A stretch of DNA of 11,055 nucleotides from Clostridia bacterium (lineage in GTDB: Bacteria > Bacillota_A > Clostridia > Christensenellales > UBA1242). The DNA is taken from the NCBI GenBank assembly GCA_017454425.1, contig JAFTCZ010000002.1, positions 1 to 11,055 on the forward strand, read 5' to 3'. The notes below the pieces were generated by a model. It was given only the letters and a program-made list of their open reading frames with translations, was not told the origin of the DNA and ran no database searches. Of the stretch, positions 1 through 7,979 are shown one piece after another. Every line of letters starts with the position of its first letter. Within the stretch, counting starts at the first letter, position 1. The position numbers and the translations under genes were made by a program.

Positions 1-1074
1 ATTGTCGAAGGTCAAATAGATGTTATTTCGATGCATCAGCATGGTTTTGTTAATACTGTTGCTTGTCTTGGCACGGCAATTACGCCACAACACTTTCGCA
101 AGTTAAAACAATTTAGTGACAATATTATCTTAATGCTAGATGGTGACAGTGCGGGGCAAAAAGCAGCGCTTCGCAGCATTGATACACTTCGCGCAGGCGG
201 GGTGAGTGTTGTGGTTGTAACCTTGCCCGAGGGGCTTGATCCCGACGAATTCCTTAAAAAATACGGCACCGACAAACTTCGTGAACTTTTGTCTACCGGT
301 GAAGAAGGAATGGATTATAAATTTAGAGTACTTGCCTCAAAATACAATTTTTCTAGCAATTATGAAAAATCAAAATTTGTGCACGAAGCACTTTTAATTA
401 TCAAAGCTTTGCAAAACGAAGCCGAACAAGATATCTACTTAAAAATAGTGCACAAATATACAGGCATTTCAATTGAAGTTTTGCGTGCTGATTTGCAAAA
501 AGTTGATGCAAATGCAAAACCTTTTTATGAAAGAGAAAATGACGACGAGCAAAAACAAATTGTCAAAAAACCACTTGATGCATACACTCTTGCTGATATG
601 TATTTGCTGGCAAGCATTATTTATCAAAAAGATTATGCAAAAGTGCAAAACTATGAAGATTTGCATTTTGAAGAAAATTTGCAACCACTTTATCAGTTTG
701 TTACACAATGTGTCAAAGATGGCAAAGAAGTTACTCTTTCGGGAGTGTACAGTTATTTAGATGTGGACAATTCAAACGACGAAATTCGCGCCACTGAAAA
801 TTTTGTATTCACAACTGACGAAGCACCCGATTTGACCTTTGAAAGTTGTTTGTTAAAAAATAAAGAAAAATATTTCAAAAAACAAAAGCAAGAATGTGCA
901 AAACAAATGGAAGCAGATATTCCAATTGAACAAAAAAATGAATATATGGATAAGTTTTTTGAATATACACAACAAATTGCACAAATAAACGAGCAATTGC
1001 AGAAAATATCTCTTGAATATGTGCGACGCACAGAAGAAGCGAAAAAACAAAAAGATACACGCAAGGAGGAATAA
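1..1074 (+). CDS. dnaG: DNA primase DnaG, C-terminal part (5' end outside window)
   Basis: DnaG makes the RNA primers for DNA replication. The reading frame is open from base 1, so the zinc-binding domain and the start of the catalytic core are missing; 357 residues remain. What is visible is the Toprim region: the metal-binding Glu motif VEGQIDVI at residues 2-9 (usually VEGYMDV), then LGTAIT at about 24-29, the acidic motif LDGDSAG at 46-52, and [11 protein letters not shown] at about 74-84. The remainder (about 190-357) is divergent, Lys/Glu/Gln-rich and helical, as expected for the helicase-binding C-terminal domain. The ribosome binding site of the next gene lies inside the last codons (1063-1070), so dnaG and rpoD are probably cotranscribed, the classic macromolecular-synthesis arrangement. 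Identification is secure; the start cannot be seen. Confidence 0.96.
   Translation: MVEGQIDVISMHQHGFVNTVACLGTAITPQHFRKLKQFSDNIILMLDGDSAGQKAALRSIDTLRAGGVSVVVVTLPEGLDPDEFLKKYGTDKLRELLSTGEEGMDYKFRVLASKYNFSSNYEKSKFVHEALLIIKALQNEAEQDIYLKIVHKYTGISIEVLRADLQKVDANAKPFYERENDDEQKQIVKKPLDAYTLADMYLLASIIYQKDYAKVQNYEDLHFEENLQPLYQFVTQCVKDGKEVTLSGVYSYLDVDNSNDEIRATENFVFTTDEAPDLTFESCLLKNKEKYFKKQKQECAKQMEADIPIEQKNEYMDKFFEYTQQIAQINEQLQKISLEYVRRTEEAKKQKDTRKEE
1063..1070 (+). promoter_or_regulatory. Ribosome binding site of rpoD
   Basis: AAGGAGGA lies within the end of dnaG, 6 nt before the GTG at 1077. It decides the non-ATG start of rpoD. Confidence 0.85.
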
Positions 1075-1076
1075 TA

Positions 1077-2129
1077 GTGAATATAAAAGAAGAGGCTGAA
1101 AAAATAAAGCAAGTGGCAAGCAAAAAAGGATACATAAACAAAGAGGATATTTACTTAAGACTTGTCAAATCTGATGCAACAGCCGAACAAATTGATGAAA
1201 TAATCAATCTTGTTATGATGGGTGGGATTGAAGTAAGAGAAGATGAGGACGAAGACGATATTAGTTCTCTTGAAAATTTGATGAATAGAGCCAACCTCAA
1301 CGACCCAATTAAGATGTATTTTAAGGATATTGGCAGGTACAACTTGCTTACGCACGAAGAAGAAATCGAGCTTGGCAAGCGCATGATGGAAGGTGACCAA
1401 CAGGCCAAAAAAAGACTTATTGAGGCAAACCTTCCGCTAGTGGTTAGTATTGCAAAAAAATATCTTGGCAAAACAAGCATGAATTTTAGTGATTTAATTC
1501 AAGAAGGAAACATGGGTCTTATTAAGGCCGTAGAAAGATTTGATTATAGACGCGGTTTTCATTTTAGTACATATGGTACTTGTTGGATAAAACAAGCCAT
1601 CAGTCGTGCCATTGCCGACCAAGCACGCACAATTCGTATTCCTGTGCACATGGTAGAAACAATAAACAAGTTTTCGCGCACCACACGACAACTTTGGCAA
1701 GAATTTGGTCGCGAACCAACTGATGCCGAAATTGCAGCACGCATGGGAATAACCGAAGACAAAATTAATGAAATTAGACAAATTAGCCAAGAACCAACCT
1801 CACTAGAAACCCCAATAGGAGAAGATGGTGACAGCCAATTTTATGACTTTGTGGAAGACGAGAATGCCGAGTCACCAACTGACGCTGTTGTGCAATCTAT
1901 GTTAAAAGAGCAATTGCTTGCTGTTATTGATACGCTTACTCCTCGTGAGCAAAAAGTTATTCGTTTGCGCTATGGCATAGATGATGCACACCCTCGCACC
2001 CTCGAAGAAGTTGGAAAAGAATTTAATGTAACTCGTGAACGCATAAGACAAATTGAGTCAAAAGCACTAAAAAAACTTCGCAATCCTAGCAGAAGTAAAA
2101 AACTTAAGGATTTTGTAGATAATGAGTAA
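1077..2129 (+). CDS. rpoD: RNA polymerase primary sigma factor RpoD/SigA
   Basis: This is the housekeeping sigma-70 factor, directing RNA polymerase to -35/-10 promoters; 350 aa, typical of Gram-positive SigA. The GTG start is chosen because AAGGAGGA (1063-1070) sits 6 nt upstream and dnaG ends just before it. A short region 1.1 is followed by an acidic stretch (about 54-61), region 1.2 ([11 protein letters not shown], 76-86), region 2 (about 113-195, including DLIQEGN and FSTY), region 3 (about 196-275) and region 4 ([14 protein letters not shown] and [14 protein letters not shown], 287-332). Oddities: the usual FSTYATWWIRQAIT reads [14 protein letters not shown] (163-176), so the first Trp of the melting pair is Cys169. 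There is also a one-residue insertion in the loop before FSDLIQEGN (131-138) compared with E. coli and B. subtilis. It overlaps trmK by 8 nt. Being in the dnaG operon supports primary, not alternative, sigma identity. Confidence 0.97.
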   Translation: MNIKEEAEKIKQVASKKGYINKEDIYLRLVKSDATAEQIDEIINLVMMGGIEVREDEDEDDISSLENLMNRANLNDPIKMYFKDIGRYNLLTHEEEIELGKRMMEGDQQAKKRLIEANLPLVVSIAKKYLGKTSMNFSDLIQEGNMGLIKAVERFDYRRGFHFSTYGTCWIKQAISRAIADQARTIRIPVHMVETINKFSRTTRQLWQEFGREPTDAEIAARMGITEDKINEIRQISQEPTSLETPIGEDGDSQFYDFVEDENAESPTDAVVQSMLKEQLLAVIDTLTPREQKVIRLRYGIDDAHPRTLEEVGKEFNVTRERIRQIESKALKKLRNPSRSKKLKDFVDNE

Positions 2130-2796
2130 TGTTTTCAAAAAATTAGATGCACGCCTTTCGGCAATTTTGAGGCATGTTGATGTTTGTAACACTACTGCTG
2201 ATGTGGGCTGTGACCACGGAATTGTGTCACTGTGCATATTAAAAGATGATTTATCAAAAAAAGTTGTATGCACCGATATCAGTTCAAAATGTTTACAAAA
2301 AACACGCAATTTATTGTTTAAGGCGCATCTAGATAGTCGTGCAACATTTTTGCAATGTGATGGTCTTATGGGGGCAGACGAGCCTATTGACCAAATAATA
2401 ATTGCAGGAATGGGCGGAATTAACATAAGCCACATTTTGTCCGCTTTGCCCGATTGCGCAAAAGATGCAAAACTTATTTTGCAACCCATGAACAACATAA
2501 CACAAGTGCGTACAGCACTTAATAAGTTAGGCAAAAAAATAATTCGTGATGAAATAATTTTTGACAAAAACAAATATTATCACATTATTGTTGCGGTAAA
2601 TGGTGAGCAAACCCTAACCCTTAATCAAATTAGGTGTGGGGCAGTAACCGAAGATTATCGAAGCGCAGACTATCAAAGGTGGCTAAATAAAAAACTTGAA
2701 AAAGTACGCACAATTATTGCGGGCGTGTCACCCGACAATCCGCGATATGAAGAGCTGTGTGATTATTATGACGCACTATGCAAATGTAAATTTTAG
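2122..2796 (+). CDS. trmK: tRNA (adenine(22)-N1)-methyltransferase TrmK
   Basis: TrmK is a cytosolic SAM-dependent enzyme that methylates N1 of A22 in the D-loop region of bacterial tRNAs. The 224-aa protein matches the family in length and in order of motifs: an N-terminal LDARLSAIL helix, the SAM-binding motif ADVGCDHG (residues 26-33; usually ADIGSDH), an acidic residue at the end of the second strand (TDIS, about 51-54), the family signature IAGMGG (94-99) and LQPMNN (120-125), followed by a C-terminal coiled-coil-like helical segment (about 180-224). The ATG overlaps the last 8 nt of rpoD, with AAGGA at 2106-2110 as a rather distant ribosome binding site, suggesting translational coupling. 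trmK next to rpoD is a common Bacillota arrangement. The Ser-to-Cys change in motif I is a mild variation. Confidence 0.92.
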   Translation: MSNVFKKLDARLSAILRHVDVCNTTADVGCDHGIVSLCILKDDLSKKVVCTDISSKCLQKTRNLLFKAHLDSRATFLQCDGLMGADEPIDQIIIAGMGGINISHILSALPDCAKDAKLILQPMNNITQVRTALNKLGKKIIRDEIIFDKNKYYHIIVAVNGEQTLTLNQIRCGAVTEDYRSADYQRWLNKKLEKVRTIIAGVSPDNPRYEELCDYYDALCKCKF

Positions 2797-2807
2797 AAGG
2801 TGAAATT

Positions 2808-3518
2808 ATGATAAAAGAAATATTAGAATATCAAAAACTAGATGCAAAACTTGTATCTATTGAAAAAGAAATTGCCAACAGTCCTGCAAAACAAACTGCC
2901 AACAAAATGGTAGAGTATGTAAAAGCAGCACAACAAACTCTTGTTGGATTAGAGCAAAACGCAAGTCAATTGATTGCGGAATATGAAAAACTAAATGCAC
3001 AATATCAAACAATATCAAAACAAGTAGAAAAATTAACAAAACAAAAATACGAAAACTTTAACGAAGACCAGCTTCGTGAAAATGCAAACATTGTTGCACA
3101 AATGAATGGTGTGATATTAAATATCGAGCGAAGCATAAGTGTCTTAAGTGAAAAAATTTCAAAAATCATGCGTGATTTTGACAAGACAAAAGAGCAAGCA
3201 AAAACAGCAAAAATGAAATTTGAACAAAATAAAAATGAATACAATAAACTGGTTGCAACAAAACAAGCAGATATTGAAAAATTAAAACAAGATTTAATAA
3301 GAGTAGAAAAAACTGTCAACAAAGATATGTTAAAGAAGTACAAAGACTTGCGTGGTGACAACAAATTTCCAATTTTTGTGCCTCTTGTTAACGAGTCTTG
3401 TGGTGGGTGCATGATGAATATGCCACGAGCAAGATTAGACAAATTAAAAGCAGATAAAATCTTGGAATGTGAAAACTGTCATCGCATGATATATTTGCCA
3501 GAAGACAAAGATAAATAA
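2808..3518 (+). CDS. Coiled-coil protein with C-terminal C4 zinc ribbon (COG1579-like)
   Basis: A 236-aa protein built from a long antiparallel coiled coil (about residues 1-175, rich in Lys, Glu, Gln and Asn) followed by a zinc ribbon. The ribbon ligands are CGGC (Cys198, Cys201) and CENC (Cys221, Cys224), with the intervening segment MNMPRARL typical of this family. Homologues are widespread; roles in RNA or secretion processes have been suggested, but no reaction is established, so no function is claimed. The ATG at 2808 follows trmK by 11 nt with AAGGTGA at 2797-2803. In many Clostridia and Bacilli this gene lies near trmK, usually with a Nif3-family gene between them; that gene is absent here. 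It is the last gene of the dnaG operon, followed directly by a terminator. Confidence 0.88.
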   Translation: MIKEILEYQKLDAKLVSIEKEIANSPAKQTANKMVEYVKAAQQTLVGLEQNASQLIAEYEKLNAQYQTISKQVEKLTKQKYENFNEDQLRENANIVAQMNGVILNIERSISVLSEKISKIMRDFDKTKEQAKTAKMKFEQNKNEYNKLVATKQADIEKLKQDLIRVEKTVNKDMLKKYKDLRGDNKFPIFVPLVNESCGGCMMNMPRARLDKLKADKILECENCHRMIYLPEDKDK

Positions 3519-3549
3519 TAGCGAAAACAATCGCTATTTTTTATTTTTT
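3517..3549 (+). terminator. Rho-independent terminator of the dnaG-rpoD-trmK operon
   Basis: A perfect 8-bp stem AATAGCGA / TCGCTATT (3517-3524 with 3531-3538) with a 6-nt loop is followed by a T-rich tail (3537-3549). It begins inside the stop codon of the zinc ribbon gene. Confidence 0.88.
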
Positions 3550-3612
3550 AGTAAGTTAAGACAAGCCCCAAACAAAAAATCAATTTATCACCAACCCCCT
3601 TTTGCAGTTATA

Positions 3613-3641
3613 TTTATAAATAAATAAGAATAGTATATAAC
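3613..3641 (+). promoter_or_regulatory. Possible sigma-A promoter for the TPR-YkvI-GlmU operon
   Basis: TTTATA (3613-3618) and TATAAC (3636-3641) are 17 nt apart, which would place the transcript start near 3648 and give a leader of about 20 nt. The -10 is good (5 of 6) but the -35 is only 4 of 6. In such AT-rich DNA this is suggestive only. It is the best candidate between the upstream terminator and the GTG at 3668. Confidence 0.4.
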
Positions 3642-3667
3642 ACAGGTTTTTTGCAAGGGGAGTAAAT

Positions 3668-5257
3668 GTGTCAATCATCAAAATGCGACATGATTTGTCA
3701 TATTATCTTAAGTTGTTTGACGAACGAAAGTCTAGTGGCGATTTGTTTGGCGCACTTGATGCCGGGCGCAATGCATTAAGGTATGCAAAAACCCGAATTG
3801 ACAAAGATAGCATTAATTTACTTTTGGGGCAAGTTTATTATGAGATGGGGTTGTTTACCTTGTCTTGTGAATATTATTTTAGGGCAGTACAAGTGCCTTC
3901 TAGTAGAGCAGGGGCGTATTTTGGAATAGGCCGAAACATGGTTTGCCTTAAGCGTTATATTTTGTCACTTGATTACTTTGACAAAGTGCTAGAATGGGAT
4001 TGTGGCAATTTTTTTACCCAAAGCGTGCTTGAATGGACAGATTATATCAAACAACAATTAAACGCTAGTGAACGGCAAGCAATTTCTGAAAAATTAAAAA
4101 ATGATATAAAAAAACACATAAAACAACAAGATTATGTTAATGCTATGCAGTTAATAAAAACAAACACAACACAAGATACAACGATGATGCTTTTTGAGGC
4201 AGAATGTTATATTGGTGTTTGTGATTTTAATAATGCACGAAAAATAATTAAACTTGTTTTGTCACAAGAGCCAAACAATACTATGGCAATGCTTTTACTG
4301 TGTATTGTGTGCAGTTATGATGGTGACGAAACATCACTAAATATATTGCTTGAAAGATTAAATAAAGATAATTTATCATCTGCACAATTGTTGACACTTG
4401 CCGAGTTGTATGCAGGCTTGAAAAAATATAATAATGCAATACAAATATTAAATCAAATATTAAAAAGCGTGCCCTACAGCCCCAAAGTTTTTTTATTTCT
4501 TGGTATTTGTTATCATAACTTGGGGGATAAGCAAAATGCATTATATTATCTTGCACAGGCACGCTGGATTGATTTTGAAAACCCCAATTTGTCTGAGTTT
4601 TTGCGGATATTTTCAAATGACGATACTACTTTGCCACTAACCGATAAAATACCATTAAAAAGTTATCAACAAAAGTTAAAAGTTATTAACAATGCATTAA
4701 TGCAAAATGATTTTATAAAGCAGTGGATTCATTCGCCAATTATGATTGACCATACAGATTGGCTGCTTACAACAAATGAATATGATTTAGTACAGCAAGT
4801 TGCTGGGCGTTTTTGTCTATCAAACAACAAACGCATCAAAAGATATTTTGAAAAAGCGTTGTTGTCAGTAAGACCAAATTTGCATCAAAAATTTATTTTA
4901 ACTCGCGAAGCAATGCGCAACTCAAATTTGAGGGTGATCAATCTTAATGCAAACCTAACTTATCGCAGTTTTTATAATATCTTGCCCAAATTTTGTTATT
5001 CAAACGATTTGTTCAAAAAATCAGTTACAAGCGCAAAGGCCTATACCGAGTGTTATGCAAATTTTGTAAATATCATTCCTGTTGCGATTTCGTTGTACAA
5101 ACAAATTTCAAAGCAACAATTGGACAATAAATTAGATGAAAACATACTTACATGTTTAATGTTTTCAAACAGTCAAGTTTTGTTGCAGGTGTGTAAATAT
5201 TTTGATGTAGATGTTGCAAAAGTTTTGGATACAAAAAATATATTAAAAATTATTTAG
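3668..5257 (+). CDS. Tetratricopeptide-repeat protein of unknown function
   Basis: A 529-aa protein with no signal peptide or membrane segment, so probably cytosolic. TPR-type helix pairs are readable at about residues 46-72, 81-109, 172-200, 240-268 and 273-300; the clearest include LLGQVYYEMG, LAELYAGLKKYNNAI and LGICYHNLGDKQNALYYLAQA. The C-terminal part (about 325-529) is helical but has no motif I recognise; it is rich in aromatic residues and Asn/Lys. TPRs normally bind other proteins, so a scaffold or adaptor role is inferred. The start is GTG at 3668, supported by AAGGGGAG at 3655-3662; an out-of-frame ATG at 3666 gives only a short peptide. It is the first gene of an operon with the transporter and the split glmU genes (7-nt gap to the next start). 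Its partner is unknown. Confidence 0.85.
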   Translation: MSIIKMRHDLSYYLKLFDERKSSGDLFGALDAGRNALRYAKTRIDKDSINLLLGQVYYEMGLFTLSCEYYFRAVQVPSSRAGAYFGIGRNMVCLKRYILSLDYFDKVLEWDCGNFFTQSVLEWTDYIKQQLNASERQAISEKLKNDIKKHIKQQDYVNAMQLIKTNTTQDTTMMLFEAECYIGVCDFNNARKIIKLVLSQEPNNTMAMLLLCIVCSYDGDETSLNILLERLNKDNLSSAQLLTLAELYAGLKKYNNAIQILNQILKSVPYSPKVFLFLGICYHNLGDKQNALYYLAQARWIDFENPNLSEFLRIFSNDDTTLPLTDKIPLKSYQQKLKVINNALMQNDFIKQWIHSPIMIDHTDWLLTTNEYDLVQQVAGRFCLSNNKRIKRYFEKALLSVRPNLHQKFILTREAMRNSNLRVINLNANLTYRSFYNILPKFCYSNDLFKKSVTSAKAYTECYANFVNIIPVAISLYKQISKQQLDNKLDENILTCLMFSNSQVLLQVCKYFDVDVAKVLDTKNILKII

Positions 5258-5264
5258 GAGAATT

Positions 5265-6341
5265 GTGATTTCAAAAACTGATATAAAACTTGGGGTGCTT
5301 GGCGGCTGTATGATTTTTGCAACAATTATTGGTGCTGGGTTTGCTTCGGGAAAAGAAGTTTGGTATTATTTTGCTCGCTATGGCCAGATATCTTATCCTA
5401 TGGTTTTGCTGATGGGGTTATTATTTTTTGTTTTATGTTTTTTGTGTTTGCAATTTGGTAAAAAATTTGAAATAACAGCGGTAAAACAAATGAATAAAGT
5501 TTTATTCAATAAATTTAGTTTTTTTGCAGAATTAATTTTGTGCTTCAGCAATTTTATTTTGTTGTCAACAATGTTTGCAGGTGCCGACAGTTTGTTTTTT
5601 GAAAGCTTTGGGCAAAACTTTTATAGGTTTGGCGGAATTATTACTGCAATTGTTTCTATTATTGTTGTGTGGTTGGGTTTTAGAAGATTAATAAAAATTA
5701 ATCTTGTTATTGTTCCGGGAATGATTGTTGTGGTTTTGATAATTTTATTTAACTGCCTAATACAAAATCAAACTTTTGAAATAGCGCAAAGCACAATTCA
5801 TCACAATTTGTTGTATGCAATCTTAAACAGTCTTTCTTTTATTGCCAGCAATTTGTTTTTTGCAGGATTTATTATTGCAAAACTAGGCAAAAGTGGCGGA
5901 ACAAAGCCCAATTTAATTGCAAGTTTTTTTGGTACATTTTTTATGATAGCATGTATATTTGGCATGCTTACAATTCTTTATTGCAATCCAGGTAGTTTTG
6001 CGTATGATATGCCACTTGTGCACATTGCGGGCAGTCAAAATATAGTTTTGGGTGTAGTTGCGAGAGTTGTTGTATGGCTTGGAATTGTTACAACAGCAAT
6101 TTCGCTATTGTATCAAATAACAAATTGGTTTCAATCTTATTTTGGAAAGAAAAAAATCATTAGTATTATTATATGTATTTTTGCTGTTATTTTTTCAAAT
6201 ATCGGTTTTAGTAAAATGATAGATTATTTTTACCCACTGCTTGGCATTTTGGGGTTTGTTTTTATGATATTAATGTCAAGAAGAATGGCGGAAAAATCAA
6301 AGTTAAATTATGCAGGAGAGATATGTCAAAATATAAAATAA
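5265..6341 (+). CDS. YkvI-family multi-pass membrane protein (putative transporter, LeuT-like fold)
   Basis: A 358-aa integral membrane protein with about ten hydrophobic helices (roughly residues 10-30, 43-64, 85-107, 122-140, 147-166, 182-205, 215-238, 260-288, 297-316 and 320-338). The first helix carries GAGFASGKE (23-31), the glycine-rich broken-helix motif of this family (COG3949), distantly related to APC/LeuT-type secondary transporters. The substrate is not known from sequence. The GTG start at 5265 has AGGAG 4 nt upstream (5256-5260), giving a 7-nt gap after the TPR gene. The last 19 nt overlap the next gene, which encodes the acetyltransferase half of GlmU, so translation is probably coupled. 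The context might hint at an envelope-related substrate, but that is inference only. Confidence 0.85.
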   Translation: MISKTDIKLGVLGGCMIFATIIGAGFASGKEVWYYFARYGQISYPMVLLMGLLFFVLCFLCLQFGKKFEITAVKQMNKVLFNKFSFFAELILCFSNFILLSTMFAGADSLFFESFGQNFYRFGGIITAIVSIIVVWLGFRRLIKINLVIVPGMIVVVLIILFNCLIQNQTFEIAQSTIHHNLLYAILNSLSFIASNLFFAGFIIAKLGKSGGTKPNLIASFFGTFFMIACIFGMLTILYCNPGSFAYDMPLVHIAGSQNIVLGVVARVVVWLGIVTTAISLLYQITNWFQSYFGKKKIISIIICIFAVIFSNIGFSKMIDYFYPLLGILGFVFMILMSRRMAEKSKLNYAGEICQNIK

Positions 6342-6934
6342 TTAATAAAAAAACTTGCACAATAGATAAGACAGTAAAGATTGAAGATGGGTGCATAATA
6401 TATCCCAATAATACAATTTTGGGTAATACAATTTTAAGAAAAGGGTGCATACTATATCCAGGAAATGTAATAGTAGATAGCATTATTATGCAAAAATGTA
6501 TAATAAAGTGCAGTTTTATAGAAAAATCGATTGTTAATTTTGAATGCACAATTGGTCCGTTTGCAAATTTGCGAGAAAAAAACAATGTTGGCAACAGGTG
6601 CCGAATTGGTAATTTTTGTGAATTAAAAAACTGTACAATAGGTGATGATACAAAAGTTAGTCATATGTCATATTTGGGTGATGTTGACATAGGCAAAAAA
6701 TGCAATATTGGTGCAGGCGTAATTGTTGCAAATTATGACGGAAAAACAAAGCACCACAGTACTATTGGCGACAATGTTTTTGTTGGGTGCAATTGCAATA
6801 TAATAAGCCCCATAAAAATTGCAAATAACACTTTTTTGTGTGCGGGAAATACATTAACAAAAAGTACAAACGATGGTGATTTTGTGATTGGGCGTGCAAG
6901 AGAAAGTATCAAACCATCAAAAAGCAGCATATAA
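6323..6934 (+). CDS. Stand-alone GlmU acetyltransferase domain (glucosamine-1-phosphate N-acetyltransferase)
   Basis: A 203-aa left-handed beta-helix protein corresponding to the C-terminal half of GlmU, which acetylates glucosamine-1-phosphate with acetyl-CoA. Hexapeptide repeats start almost at the N-terminus. The conserved core is present: IGPFANLR (residues 77-84; Arg84 equals E. coli Arg333), ELK (Lys102 equals Lys351), SHMSYLGD (His114 and Tyr117 equal His363 and Tyr366), NIGAG (Asn128 equals Asn377), NYDG (137-140), Lys143 (equals Lys392) and Arg191 (equals Arg440). E. coli Ser405 is Cys156 here. The acetyltransferase should therefore be active and probably trimeric. The whole uridylyltransferase domain is absent and is encoded by the next gene. 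The protein is notably cysteine-rich (13 Cys). The ATG at 6323 has AGGAG at 6314-6318 and overlaps the transporter gene by 19 nt. Confidence 0.9.
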   Translation: MSKYKIINKKTCTIDKTVKIEDGCIIYPNNTILGNTILRKGCILYPGNVIVDSIIMQKCIIKCSFIEKSIVNFECTIGPFANLREKNNVGNRCRIGNFCELKNCTIGDDTKVSHMSYLGDVDIGKKCNIGAGVIVANYDGKTKHHSTIGDNVFVGCNCNIISPIKIANNTFLCAGNTLTKSTNDGDFVIGRARESIKPSKSSI

Positions 6935-6950
6935 AACATCAGAGGTGTCT

Positions 6951-7886
6951 ATGGATATTGTTGGTGTTATTTTGGCAGCAGGTAAAAGCAAGCGCATGAA
7001 TTTTTGTAAAAACAAAATTTTTATGCCACTTTGTGGTAAACCAATTATCAGTCATATAGTAGAAAACTTGAAAAATATAGGGATAACAAATATCACAATA
7101 GTTTGCAGTGCACAAGATTATAAAAATTTGCATGCTATGCACCCTGCCTGCAATATCTGTGTACAAGAAGTTGCAAATGGTACGGGCGGAGCAATTATGG
7201 CATGTGCAAAAACAATAAAAAACTTTTCTCGCACTTTAATAATTAATGGTGATGGGCCAGTATTATGCAGTCAATTTTTGCAACAATTTTTATTAAAAAA
7301 TAATGCTGATTTAACAATCCTTACAAATACAATTGATGTGCATAGTACTAATGGACGCATATTAAAAAAAGATAAAAAAGTCGTTAGCATAGTTGAATAT
7401 AAAGATGCAAATAAACAACAAAAACAAATAACAAAAGGCAATGCCGGAGTTTATATTTTTGATACAAAAAAACTATTAGATAATTTAACAAAACTTACGC
7501 CCAATAATGCACAAAACGAATTGTATATAACAGACATGGTAAATATATTTTCAAAACAAAAACTTAACATACAAACTTGTGATATGCCTAATGAAAATAA
7601 TTATTTAAGTGTAAATACTATGCAAGAATTAAATTTACAGAATATAAAAATGCAAAAAGATATTATTGTATATCATTCAAAAAACGGGGTATACTTTGTT
7701 CAGCCAAATAATGTTTATATCGATTGTGATGTGCAAATTGGTTTTGGCACTATTGTTTTTGGTGGGGCACAATTGCTTGGTAAAACAAAGATAGGGCAAA
7801 TGTGCAAAATTGGTGCAAATAGTGTATTAAAAGACTGCATAATACCAAATAATACAACAATTGCGCATGGTAGTGTTAAGTATTAA
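6951..7886 (+). CDS. GlmU uridylyltransferase domain with truncated beta-helix (UDP-GlcNAc pyrophosphorylase half)
   Basis: A 311-aa protein corresponding to the N-terminal half of GlmU: UTP plus GlcNAc-1-P to UDP-GlcNAc and pyrophosphate. Visible motifs are the nucleotide loop LAAGKSKRM (8-16; usually LAAGxGTRM), Lys22, QEVANGTGG (72-80), the metal-binding GDGP (Asp101 equals E. coli Asp105), NGRI (134-137), VEYKDA (148-153), NAG (164-166), NNAQNELYITD (185-195) and SVN (Asn222 equals Asn227, second metal ligand). After about residue 230 roughly 80 residues of beta-helix remain, ending before the acetyltransferase catalytic residues; those are in the preceding gene. The ATG at 6951 is preferred over an upstream TTG (6888) because AGAGGTG (6941-6947) precedes it and the family N-terminus aligns there. 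It begins 16 nt after the acetyltransferase gene. UTP and sugar specificity are inferred from the family. Confidence 0.88.
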   Translation: MDIVGVILAAGKSKRMNFCKNKIFMPLCGKPIISHIVENLKNIGITNITIVCSAQDYKNLHAMHPACNICVQEVANGTGGAIMACAKTIKNFSRTLIINGDGPVLCSQFLQQFLLKNNADLTILTNTIDVHSTNGRILKKDKKVVSIVEYKDANKQQKQITKGNAGVYIFDTKKLLDNLTKLTPNNAQNELYITDMVNIFSKQKLNIQTCDMPNENNYLSVNTMQELNLQNIKMQKDIIVYHSKNGVYFVQPNNVYIDCDVQIGFGTIVFGGAQLLGKTKIGQMCKIGANSVLKDCIIPNNTTIAHGSVKY

Positions 7887-7903
7887 TTATGTTTGTAAAA
7901 ACA

Positions 7904-7921
7904 AAATAATAATTATTATTT
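7904..7921. repeat. 18-bp AT-only perfect palindrome upstream of a strong promoter
   Basis: AAATAATAATTATTATTT is a perfect palindrome ending 3 nt before the -35 box at 7924. It could be an UP-like element, a weak operator, or part of the end of the upstream transcript. With only A and T it may also be chance. Confidence 0.4.
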
Positions 7922-7923
7922 AT

Positions 7924-7952
7924 TTGACAGACTTTGTGTTTTTGTTTATACT
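7924..7952 (+). promoter_or_regulatory. Sigma-A promoter of the 110-aa membrane protein gene
   Basis: TTGACA (7924-7929), a 17-nt spacer and TATACT (7947-7952) form a near-consensus promoter. The transcript would start near 7959, about 21 nt before the ATG at 7980. Confidence 0.85.
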
Positions 7953-7979
7953 AATAACATATACAAGGAGGTGTGCGTG

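Noticed and set aside
753..1112. Minus-strand frames rich in Phe/Leu/Cys over the end of dnaG
   Set aside because: They are the reverse complement of Lys/Glu-rich DnaG coding sequence, which always looks hydrophobic in antisense.
2067..2573. 168-aa open frame on the minus strand
   Set aside because: Shadow of the rpoD end and trmK, both of which carry clear family motifs on the plus strand.
3595..3662. Possible hairpin between CCCCTT (about 3596-3601) and the AAGGGG ribosome binding site of the TPR gene, a riboswitch-like arrangement
   Set aside because: The likely transcript start (about 3648) is downstream of the left arm, so both arms would not be in the same RNA; only 6 bp pair.
6888..6950. 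Extended N-terminus of the uridylyltransferase from an upstream TTG
   Set aside because: It overlaps the acetyltransferase gene, has no ribosome binding site, and adds residues not found in the family; ATG 6951 with AGAGGTG fits better.
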